Below are positions 35,033-42,743 of a stretch of DNA of 64,000 nucleotides, in pieces (the first letter of the stretch is position 1; each line of letters starts with the position of its first letter). Origin of the DNA: an uncultured Flavobacteriales bacterium (GTDB lineage: Bacteria; Bacteroidota; Bacteroidia; Flavobacteriales_G; Salibacteraceae); assembly GCA_913057205.1 (NCBI GenBank), contig CAJXNO010000001.1, positions 1 to 64,000 of the forward strand, given 5' to 3'. The notes beneath the pieces are model-generated. The model saw nothing but the letters and a program-made list of their open reading frames with translations, ran no database searches and was not told the DNA's origin. A program made the position numbers and the translations under genes.

Positions 35033-36727
35033 TTGCATACCTACAACCGATGCGTAGCTTGTTCCATTTTTTTTCTTTCGGCTGTGATGCTCTTTCTTCC
35101 CGTTATCACCCTAGCACAGAGCGACTATGAGATCGTAAGTGCCCGAAAGGTGAAGATGGGCTATGAAGCCTTTCCTAGGGATGTACGCGCGGAGGGTTTG
35201 AAATGGACCGGCCTGGACCATAGCTGCCTGAACACCGTTGCACAAGGCAATTGGTTCGATCTCAAATTCAAAGGCGATCGCATGCAGTTCACGGTGCATA
35301 CGGGCGGACGTTTTGGCGACACCAGTGACCCCGGTATCTACCTAGGTAAAGTGGTTACTGATCGGGGCGCGCGGTCATTGGAGGAGGTGAAGTGTATTCA
35401 GCACCAAGGAGATGAAGGAAGCTTCCACCTACAAGCCACAGCGCTGGATCCGGAGGCCAGCTACTTCCTATTGGTAACCGCACCGAAGGAAGGCATGAGT
35501 TATGCCATCAGCACTACCACTTCCTTTGGATTGGAAACACAAAAAGTGGAAGAAGAGGACCCCATCCCGTCTGAGACGGCGACTCAAGAACAGGCGTCCA
35601 GTCAGAAGATTAACCCGGCCGTTCAGCCAGAGGGACAAGCGATGATCCTCGGTAGGTTACGGGATGCAAGTGGCAAAGTCCTTGTCAACACGAAGGTCTT
35701 ACTGATGAACGACGACCTGCAACAGGTACAGGAAGTAACCACAGACGAGTACAGAGGATTCCGTTTTGAAGGGGTGAATCCAGATAAGATTAACTTGGTG
35801 AAGATGACCAAGGATGACAGCAAGTGGATGATCGACATGTATATGTACGATGAAGACTTTGAGGTAATTGGAAAGCCTATTCCTCTGGGTCACCGATTGC
35901 ATAGCTTTAAAGCCCGAGACGACTATTTCAGAGACCTGCGCATCCTCACCGAGAACGATGTGTTTGTAGATGTTGAGCAGGGTGGAAGCTACATGACCGG
36001 TAAGGTGGTAGATAAGGAAACCTATTTAGTGGGCCGTGAGGGGGTCAAGGTAGGCCTCTACAACAACACAAGAAGTTTGGTCAAGACAGCGATTACGGAC
36101 CTGAATGGCCGATTCTCATTCTACGATCTGGAAAACGAGGAATACATCGTAAAAGTGGAGCATAATCCGGATAAGGATTATGTGGAGATTGTGATATCGG
36201 ATAGCCTTCACGTACCCTATAAGTCGGCTAATTCCAATGACATGACCGAAGATGGCTTCTTCAAGTTCAAGGCCCTTCCGATGGAGATTGTGGAGCTGCG
36301 TAGAATGGAGGTGATGGAAGATCGTGGTATGCTTGCGAGCGCCATGGAGGAGGAGCTGAAAGTGCTCATTGATGAGAAAAATGTTGGAGTTGCCATTGAA
36401 CTGTCGACCATCGAGTTCAATACAGGGTCATCGCAGCTCACGCTTGCGAAGAACCGTGAATTGGATCAACTGGCGGAAGAGCTGATCAGCAAACCAGCCA
36501 TTCGCATAAAGATCGATGGACACACAGACAATGTTGGTAATGAGGCGGACAACAAGCGTCTTTCGGATGAACGTGCAGCTGCTGTTAAGAGCTACCTTTT
36601 AGGACACGGTGTCGCGTCTAGCCGTATCATCACCGAAGGCTTTGGATCGAGTAAACCCCTTGCTTCAAATGACAGCGAAGATGGTCGAAGCAAGAACCGA
36701 CGCGTAGAATTCACGATCCTGAACTAG
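35033..36727 (+). CDS. OmpA-family lipid/peptidoglycan-associated outer-membrane protein
   Basis: 564 residues. N-terminal signal peptide, a beta-rich region (about 30-160), carboxypeptidase-regulatory-like modules with DLNGRFSFYDLENEEY, and a C-terminal OmpA domain (about 455-564: IEFNTGSSQLT, KIDGHTDNVGNE, RLSDERAAAVKSYLL, NRRVEF) expected to bind peptidoglycan. The start is uncertain: in this frame only a TTG opens it. An ATG at 35050 gives a better signal sequence but is one base out of frame, separated by a T8 tract at 35067-35074. Confidence 0.82.
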   Translation: MHTYNRCVACSIFFLSAVMLFLPVITLAQSDYEIVSARKVKMGYEAFPRDVRAEGLKWTGLDHSCLNTVAQGNWFDLKFKGDRMQFTVHTGGRFGDTSDPGIYLGKVVTDRGARSLEEVKCIQHQGDEGSFHLQATALDPEASYFLLVTAPKEGMSYAISTTTSFGLETQKVEEEDPIPSETATQEQASSQKINPAVQPEGQAMILGRLRDASGKVLVNTKVLLMNDDLQQVQEVTTDEYRGFRFEGVNPDKINLVKMTKDDSKWMIDMYMYDEDFEVIGKPIPLGHRLHSFKARDDYFRDLRILTENDVFVDVEQGGSYMTGKVVDKETYLVGREGVKVGLYNNTRSLVKTAITDLNGRFSFYDLENEEYIVKVEHNPDKDYVEIVISDSLHVPYKSANSNDMTEDGFFKFKALPMEIVELRRMEVMEDRGMLASAMEEELKVLIDEKNVGVAIELSTIEFNTGSSQLTLAKNRELDQLAEELISKPAIRIKIDGHTDNVGNEADNKRLSDERAAAVKSYLLGHGVASSRIITEGFGSSKPLASNDSEDGRSKNRRVEFTILN

Positions 36728-36780
36728 CGGAAAGCGCCTTCTTCCTTTCTTTCCAAACATTCACGTTACACATCGGGAAC

Positions 36781-36814
36781 AAAAAAAAGCAGCCACTCAA
36801 AGTAGAGTGACTGC
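36781..36814 (-). terminator. Rho-independent terminator after the S9 peptidase gene
   Basis: Minus strand: GCAGTCACTC / GAGTGGCTGC, a 10-bp stem with one G-T pair and a 6-nt loop, followed by eight T. It ends the S9 peptidase transcript and lies between two convergent genes. Confidence 0.9.
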
Positions 36815-36842
36815 CCTTGTTTTCTGTGAACGAACAGCGATC

Positions 36843-38798
36843 CTAGACCGCTTCTTCTTGTACTTCATCTTTGGCCCCGATATGGGTTGCCAAGAAGGAT
36901 TCCATTGCACGGTAGAAATCAAACTTATTCTCTTGGTTACGGAATCCATGACCTTCGTTATCCTTCACCATGTATTCTACTTCTACCCCGCGGGCTTTCA
37001 TCGCCTCTACCATTTGGTCAGACTCTGACTTCACCACGCGTGGATCATTTGCTCCTTGAGCGATGAATAAAGGTGAGGTGATCTTGTCCGCATTCAATGC
37101 GGGCGATGTTGCCGCCATGCGTGCGCTGTCTTCTGGATTGTTCGGATCACCTACCATTTCATGCATCATCTCCAAGTAAGGCTTCCAATAGGGAGGGATG
37201 CCGTTCATGAAGGTGAATAGGTTTGAAACTCCTACGTAGTCAACACCGCAAGCATAGAACTCAGGATCCTTCACTAAGCCCTGAAGCGTAGCGTAGCCGC
37301 CATAACTGCCACCGTAGATCGCGATGCGCTCTGGATCAGCAATGCCTTGTTCGATCAACCATTGAGCTCCGTCTTGCACGTCTTCTTGCATGGAAAGTCC
37401 CCACTGGTCGAAGGAAGCCTCCCAGAACGCCTTACCGTAGGTGGTAGAGCCACGGAAGTTCATCTGCAATACCGCATAACCGCGGTTCGCAAGGAATTGC
37501 ACCTCTGGGTTGAAGCCCCAGTAATCACGAGCCCAAGGTCCACCGTGCACATTCACTACCAAAGGCAGGTTTTTAGCATTCTCCATCCCTTTAGGCAAGG
37601 TCAAGTAACCGTGAATGGTCAATCCATCACGAGATGTATACTGGATCGGTTTCATGGTAGCCATCTGGTTCTCGTCGATCCAAGGACTTACATCAGCCAA
37701 TTTCTCAAGCTTGTCGCTACCCTTGTCGTAGAGGTAGTAAGCGCCCAATGAACGGTCACTGTAGGTGCGAACGATATAGCGTTCTTCGTCGCGGGTTGCG
37801 CTGCTGATGGCCACTTCATAACCATCTAACTCTTCCTGAATGCGCTCATAGGTCTTCTTTGCTTCTGGATCAAAGAAGTGACGCTTTGCCTTGTCTGCTG
37901 TGTAGGAAGCAGAAAGGAGTTTCTTGTCTTTGCGCGAATAGCTCAGGCCGTTCACATCGTTCATATCGTTCTCATAGAGCACTTCTTCTTCTTCGCCGGA
38001 TTCCAGGTTGAATATAACGGCTGCCGACTTATCACGACCGATGTTTGAAGTAGCGTAAAGGTGCTTATTATCGAAGGTGAAGAAGTTCGGGGAGAGCGAC
38101 TCTTTGAAATTGGTGGTGATTACCGTTTCCCAAGCATCTTTTTCGGTTGCGCGATGCATCAAGGAGGTATTAACCCCATCGGTAGTGATGGCGATGCGCA
38201 GTTTGCCGTCGTGATCGGTCATCCAGCCGGTGATGTTGCCTGGGTTCTCCGCGATCATGGTCAGCTCACCTGTTTCCAAGTTGAGGCGGTACGGATCGAA
38301 GATCTGTGGATTTCGCTTGTTCAAGCCTACAATCATTTCATTGGGCATGTCCTCCAGGTCATCGATGATCTGCGAACGAACGCCTTCCATTTTGGTCAGT
38401 TCGCGCTCTTCTCCGCTTTCAATGTCTGTGGCAACCAAGTACCAGTTTTCGTCACCACCATCGTCGCGCATGAAAACCAAGGTGTTGTTATTGGCCCAGA
38501 AGTACCCAGCGATATCGCGGTCATTTTGTGACGTAACACGTTTTGTCTCACCGGTTTCGATGTTCTGAACGTGGATGTTCTTACGGTCCTCCCAATTGGC
38601 CAAGTAGCTGTAGTGTGTACCTTCTGGTGATATCTGGTACGAGCTGCGTTCCGGATTCTTGAAAAAGTCTTCCAATGGAATGGTAGCGGCTGTCTCCGTC
38701 ATGTTGCTTTCTTCTGTGTTCTGTTCCGTCGACCCGCCGCAGCTTCCGAAGAAGAGTACGGCCGCCATCGACCCAATGCTCAATCGTTTCAGTTTCAT
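36843..38798 (-). CDS. S9 family prolyl oligopeptidase-type lipoprotein
   Basis: 651 residues. Lipobox VLFFGSCGGS near residue 18 indicates anchoring to a membrane. A seven-bladed propeller precedes the alpha/beta-hydrolase domain (from about residue 400): VVNVHGGPWARD, the nucleophile motif IYGGSYGGYATLQG, the Asp in AQGANDPRVVKSESD, and the His in DNEGHGFRNQENK. All triad residues are kept. Expected to be a dipeptidyl or acylaminoacyl peptidase acting in the periplasm or at the surface. An upstream in-frame ATG adds 49 non-signal residues and was rejected. Confidence 0.92.
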   Translation of the reverse strand: MKLKRLSIGSMAAVLFFGSCGGSTEQNTEESNMTETAATIPLEDFFKNPERSSYQISPEGTHYSYLANWEDRKNIHVQNIETGETKRVTSQNDRDIAGYFWANNNTLVFMRDDGGDENWYLVATDIESGEERELTKMEGVRSQIIDDLEDMPNEMIVGLNKRNPQIFDPYRLNLETGELTMIAENPGNITGWMTDHDGKLRIAITTDGVNTSLMHRATEKDAWETVITTNFKESLSPNFFTFDNKHLYATSNIGRDKSAAVIFNLESGEEEEVLYENDMNDVNGLSYSRKDKKLLSASYTADKAKRHFFDPEAKKTYERIQEELDGYEVAISSATRDEERYIVRTYSDRSLGAYYLYDKGSDKLEKLADVSPWIDENQMATMKPIQYTSRDGLTIHGYLTLPKGMENAKNLPLVVNVHGGPWARDYWGFNPEVQFLANRGYAVLQMNFRGSTTYGKAFWEASFDQWGLSMQEDVQDGAQWLIEQGIADPERIAIYGGSYGGYATLQGLVKDPEFYACGVDYVGVSNLFTFMNGIPPYWKPYLEMMHEMVGDPNNPEDSARMAATSPALNADKITSPLFIAQGANDPRVVKSESDQMVEAMKARGVEVEYMVKDNEGHGFRNQENKFDFYRAMESFLATHIGAKDEVQEEAV

Positions 38799-38912
38799 AG
38801 TATGGTCTTTTATGCAATTACAAAAGAAAGGAAAACAGTAAGCGCATACACGGGTTTGTGGTGAACGGTTGCAGGAATACACCATTGGGGTTTTTTGGCC
38901 GTGTGGTCCTGC

Positions 38913-38920
38913 TATTTTTG
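38913..38920 (+). promoter_or_regulatory. -7 box of the deaminase/S41 protease unit
   Basis: TATTTTTG matches TAnnTTTG and ends 4 nt before the ATG, the same spacing as at glyS and the DUF3109 gene. T-rich sequence at 38891-38896 could serve as the upstream element. Confidence 0.5.
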
Positions 38921-38924
38921 TTGC

Positions 38925-39416
38925 ATGCAAGGTGCCAAGACTCAAGAGGAAAAAGCAGCAAAGCGCGAGCGGTATGATCGAGCATACCTCCGACTAGCAA
39001 AGGAATGGGCAAAACTCAGTCATTGCAGGCGAAAGCAGGTAGGAGCTATCATCGTGAAAGACAATACCATCATCGCAGATGGCTACAACGGTACTCCCAC
39101 CGGTTTTGAGAATGAATGCGAAGACGCGGAAGGCAACACCAAGTGGTACGTGCTGCACGCAGAAGCAAATGCGATCCTCAAAGTAGCCCGCACAACGAAC
39201 AACGCGGATGGAGCTACCCTTTACCTCACGCATTCACCATGCAAGGACTGCAGTAAGCTGATCTTGCAATCGGGAATTCGTAGGTTGGTGTACCAAGTAG
39301 GCTACAAAGATCCAAGTGGATTGGAGTTCCTTGAAATGGCGGGCTTGGAGATCCAACAGATTGAGCATCTTGCTGACCCTGAGAACTCTTCATCCGCTCA
39401 GACGTTGGATACCTGA
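38925..39416 (+). CDS. Deoxycytidylate (dCMP) deaminase family protein
   Basis: 163 residues. The zinc-dependent deaminase motif is complete: HAE at 78-80 and PCKDC with C106 and C109. The insert GTPTGFENECEDAEG is typical of dCMP deaminases (ComEB-like), which make dUMP for thymidylate synthesis. The ATG after the -7 box was chosen over an in-frame ATG 30 bp upstream. The stop overlaps the start of the S41 protease by one base (TGATG), so the two are co-translated despite unrelated functions. Confidence 0.9.
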   Translation: MQGAKTQEEKAAKRERYDRAYLRLAKEWAKLSHCRRKQVGAIIVKDNTIIADGYNGTPTGFENECEDAEGNTKWYVLHAEANAILKVARTTNNADGATLYLTHSPCKDCSKLILQSGIRRLVYQVGYKDPSGLEFLEMAGLEIQQIEHLADPENSSSAQTLDT

Positions 39417-40918
39417 TGAATCGCGCCTACATACCTGTACTCGTTGGGTTGGCCATGGCAATTGGCGTCTGGCTGGGGAGCGGCTTGACCAACCCCTTTG
39501 CACGACCAGAGCAATCTGCGAATTGGAACAAGATCGAGCACATCCTCCAGTATGTTTCCTCGGATTACGTAGATACCATATCGCGAAAGCAGCTAGAAGA
39601 AGAAGTTGTAGCTTTTTTAATGCAAAGGCTAGATCCTCACTCGCATTACATTCCAGAACAAGACCTGGCTCGCATCAATGAACCCCTGGAAGGAAACTTC
39701 GATGGCATTGGGATTCAATTCAATTTGCGCAACGATACCATCTACGTAGTCAGCACCATAAAGAACGGACCTTCCGAACGCGCAGGCATTCATCCGGGCG
39801 ATTTGATCGTTACGGTGGATGGCGATACCGTTGCCGGCACGGGGTTGAGCAATAGCACGGTAACGCAATTATTGAAAGGTCCGAAAGGAAGTAAGGTGAA
39901 GGTTGGGGTTCAACGTTTAGGTATCGCCGGATTGAAGCCTGTGACCGTTGAACGCGGGGAGATACCGATCAAGAGTATTGAAGCGGCTTACCTCATCAAT
40001 GACTCTACCATTTTTGTTCGGCTTGCCCGGTTTTCCAAGCACACCCATGAAGAGTTTAAGGAGGAGGTGTACCCACTGAAAGGTCCTGGCGTGAATGGGA
40101 TGGTGCTAGACCTTCGCGGAAACGGAGGTGGGTATTTGGATGGTGCAATCAACCTAGCAGATGAGTTTTTAGAGAAGGGACAACTGATTACGTATACAGA
40201 AGGCCGGACACGTCCTCGATTGGAGTATAGGTCGAGCTCGGACGGTATTTTTGAAGACTTAAGATTATCGATCATCATAGATGGTTTCAGTGCGAGCGCT
40301 TCGGAGATCCTGGCCGGATGCGTTCAAGACCTCGGACGTGGCGCCGTGGTGGGTAGTAGGTCTTTCGGTAAAGGATTGGTGCAAGAGCAGAATGAGTGGA
40401 CCGATGGAAGTGCAACGCGTCTTACCGTTGCGCGCTACTATACCCCAAATGGACGAAGCATACAACGCCCCTACAACGAACAAGGAAACTACGAGCTTAA
40501 CCTATCCGACAGTGTTTTGGGTGGAATCATCCCAGACATTGAAGTGAAGCGCGATACCAGCGGCATCACTTGGCTCTATGCAGAAGCGGTTCACATGGGA
40601 CTTTTGACGCGCTTTGCCTACCACTTCCGTGATATTCAAATGGAGCGATTCCTTTCCTATACGGAGGAGGAGTTCATCCATGAGCTAACAGAAGAAGAGA
40701 TCAAGACAGCGCTCTACGACTATTTGAAAGCAGATATGGGCGAGCTGAACGAGCGCGAGTGGAAGCGTTCAAGCAGTCGCATGGCGCAACGGGTAAGAGC
40801 GGTGATTGGTCGTAGTCTGTTCTCTGAAGAGACCTACTTCCGGGTGCATAATACCTCGGATAACTTCGTAGAAACAGCCATCAAGTCGCTGAAAACGGCG
40901 AACCCTAAGGCATCATAG
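39416..40918 (+). CDS. S41 family C-terminal processing peptidase
   Basis: 500 residues. One N-terminal membrane anchor or signal (IPVLVGLAMAIGVWLGSGL), a PDZ domain (about 90-170: GIGIQFNLRNDTIYVVSTI, AGIHPGDLIVTVDGD), then the protease core with the nucleophilic Ser in GFSASASEIL and the general-base Lys in SFGKGLVQE. Periplasmic tail-specific protease. The C-terminal 120 residues are helical, as in Bacteroidota members. Confidence 0.94.
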   Translation: MNRAYIPVLVGLAMAIGVWLGSGLTNPFARPEQSANWNKIEHILQYVSSDYVDTISRKQLEEEVVAFLMQRLDPHSHYIPEQDLARINEPLEGNFDGIGIQFNLRNDTIYVVSTIKNGPSERAGIHPGDLIVTVDGDTVAGTGLSNSTVTQLLKGPKGSKVKVGVQRLGIAGLKPVTVERGEIPIKSIEAAYLINDSTIFVRLARFSKHTHEEFKEEVYPLKGPGVNGMVLDLRGNGGGYLDGAINLADEFLEKGQLITYTEGRTRPRLEYRSSSDGIFEDLRLSIIIDGFSASASEILAGCVQDLGRGAVVGSRSFGKGLVQEQNEWTDGSATRLTVARYYTPNGRSIQRPYNEQGNYELNLSDSVLGGIIPDIEVKRDTSGITWLYAEAVHMGLLTRFAYHFRDIQMERFLSYTEEEFIHELTEEEIKTALYDYLKADMGELNEREWKRSSSRMAQRVRAVIGRSLFSEETYFRVHNTSDNFVETAIKSLKTANPKAS

Positions 40919-40922
40919 GTGC

Positions 40923-41150
40923 TTACAAAGCGGATGCTGGCGCAGCTGTAGAGTCGCTGGCAGCACTGTCGACAGGTGAAGAAACCTCTTCCTTGGGAAG
41001 AGCTTCGAGCTTCTGCATGATCTCATTCACCTTCTCATTGATCATGGCCTCATTCTTTTCCTGTTCGGCCTTTCTCTCTTCTTCACTCTGACCACACGCC
41101 TGAAGCATCAATAATCCTGAAATCAAGGAAAACATTAGCAGTTTTTTCAT
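40923..41150 (-). CDS. Small lipoprotein, unknown function
   Basis: 75 residues: MKKLLMFSLISGLLMLQACG has a clear lipobox with Cys 19. The mature part is a short charged helix (EEERKAEQEKNEAMINEKVN region) with a Ser/Ala-rich end. Converges with the S41 protease gene with 4 bp between them. No family recognised. Confidence 0.65.
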   Translation of the reverse strand: MKKLLMFSLISGLLMLQACGQSEEERKAEQEKNEAMINEKVNEIMQKLEALPKEEVSSPVDSAASDSTAAPASAL

Positions 41151-41281
41151 CTTTTGGGTTGGTATAAACGGGATAGAATTAAAACCTTTGAGCGAAAGTA
41201 ACCGAAATCAGATCGGGCGGCTGAAACAAATGCCGTCAGATGATGTTCATCTCTTATAACCACTAAATTTAAATACAGATT

Positions 41282-41890
41282 ATGGCTTTTGAATTACCAT
41301 CACTCGACTACGCGCACGCTGCGCTTGAACCGCACATCGACGCTCGCACCATGGAGATCCACCACGGCAAGCACCACGCTGGCTACACCAGTAAGTTGAA
41401 CGCTGCCATCGAAGGCACTGACCTAGACGGAAAATCTATCGATGAGATCCTGAAGAACCTAGACATGAGCAACGGAGCTGTTCGCAACAATGGCGGCGGA
41501 TTTTACAACCACAGCTTGTTCTGGAAGGTAATGTCTCCAAATGGAGGCGGACAACCATCCGGCGCTTTGGCAGATGCAATCAACGCAGCTTACGGTTCGT
41601 TCGAAGGCTTCAAAGAAGCATTCAGCAATGCTGCAGCAACCCAGTTTGGATCAGGTTGGGCATGGTTGTGTGTGCATCCTGGCGGAAAAGTGGAGGTTTG
41701 TTCCACACCGAATCAAGATAACCCACTCATGCCAGGCATTGGTTGTGGTGGAACGCCTATCCTCGGTTTGGATGTATGGGAGCATGCATACTACTTGAAC
41801 TACCAAAACCGACGTCCAGATTATATATCTGAATTTTTTAATGTGATTAATTGGGCTGAAGTTTCCGCACGCTACGCAGCTGAAAGCTAG
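41282..41890 (+). CDS. sodA: Superoxide dismutase, Mn-type
   Basis: 202 residues, cytosolic. Metal ligands are visible in [12 protein letters not shown] (H27), FYNHSLFW, and DVWEHAYY (Asp and His). Gly in the [11 protein letters not shown] segment and Gln in [10 protein letters not shown] are the pattern of Mn enzymes, so manganese is favoured. Dismutes superoxide to peroxide and oxygen. The glmS-associated island begins 35 bp after its stop codon. Confidence 0.95.
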   Translation: MAFELPSLDYAHAALEPHIDARTMEIHHGKHHAGYTSKLNAAIEGTDLDGKSIDEILKNLDMSNGAVRNNGGGFYNHSLFWKVMSPNGGGQPSGALADAINAAYGSFEGFKEAFSNAAATQFGSGWAWLCVHPGGKVEVCSTPNQDNPLMPGIGCGGTPILGLDVWEHAYYLNYQNRRPDYISEFFNVINWAEVSARYAAES

Positions 41891-41924
41891 TTTTTTATAG
41901 ATGGGCTCAAAATTCAAAGAAGAG

Positions 41925-42194
41925 ACCCCTTTTTGTAAATAGAATGTACTTTGGAGTTTGTGAATGAAGTACCACGAGGTGTTTTTAACCCCTCATCATT
42001 GAAGATTTTTGAAATACGACGATAACCAATAGGGGTTACAGAATTCTCAATTAAACCTTTTATTCTGTCGTACAAATACTGTTGGTAATCCGAATAATTG
42101 GATTCCCATAGTTTTGTAGAAGTTATTGATACAGAGAAATATACTAATCTGAGTCCGGAGTTACATTTCTTATCCCATAACCTTACTCCACTGT
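41925..42194. repeat. 270-bp perfect direct repeat, copy R1
   Basis: Identical by eye to 47064-47333. One edge coincides with the stop-codon region of a glmS 3' end in both places. On the minus strand it encodes the tail of a protein (YLYDRIKGLIEN, GYRRISKIFNDEGLKTPRG, SIYKKG) resembling the DNA-binding end of recombinases; no start is available, so it is a remnant. Confidence 0.9.
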
Positions 42195-42658
42195 AACGCT
42201 CTTCGCCAAGTTTCTGGATTGATCCACATTGCATCCCCGCATCACGGCGATTTGATACGACAACAACTGCAGCGGTATAGCAGTCAAAAGTGGACTAAAA
42301 GCCTCCGAACTCTCAGGGATCTCGAGGGTGTAGTCGGACATCTTAGCAATTTCAGTATCACCTTCGCTCACGATGGCAATGATCTTACCGTCGCGCCCCT
42401 TAACCTCTTGGATGTTACTTACCACTTTGTCGTATTGTCCGTTTTTAGGAGCAATCACAAATACGGGCATGTTCTCATCGATTAGGGCGATTGGACCGTG
42501 CTTCATTTCCGCAGCAAGATATCCTTCAGCATGGATATAGCTGATTTCCTTGAGTTTTAGGGCCCCTTCAAGGGCTACTGGGAAGGTATATCCTCGTCCG
42601 AGATACAGGCAATTCTGCGCGTCTTTATATTTCTCTGAAATCTCGCGAACCTTGATGT
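42183..42658 (-). pseudogene. glmS 3' fragment (about 158 codons)
   Basis: C-terminal piece of glucosamine-6-phosphate synthase ([46 protein letters not shown], ending LAKSVTVE). It is diverged from the intact glmS 5 kb away, so it is not a recent copy. It is cut abruptly at its 5' side next to a terminator. Substitutions at normally fixed positions (AEGYLAAEM for [17 protein letters not shown] for DQPRNLAK, MRGC for MREC) suggest decay. It lacks the glutaminase and first isomerase halves and cannot work alone. Confidence 0.9.
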
Positions 42659-42680
42659 ATTAATAAAGACCGACACGGAT

Positions 42681-42713
42681 AAAAAAAGCCCCAAGATTAA
42701 TGTCTCGGGGCTT
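42681..42713 (-). terminator. Rho-independent terminator after the 823-residue membrane protein
   Basis: Minus strand stem AAGCCCC / GGGGCTT extended by AGA/TCT across a mismatch, followed by seven T, 30 bp after the stop codon. Confidence 0.85.
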
Positions 42714-42743
42714 AGATTTTCAGAAAAAGTTAATAAGGATATT

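Noticed and set aside
41914-42234. 106-residue protein spanning repeat R1 and the glmS fragment
   Set aside because: Its N-terminal part is an alternative frame of glmS; only the tail, which has no start of its own, looks like a real protein remnant.
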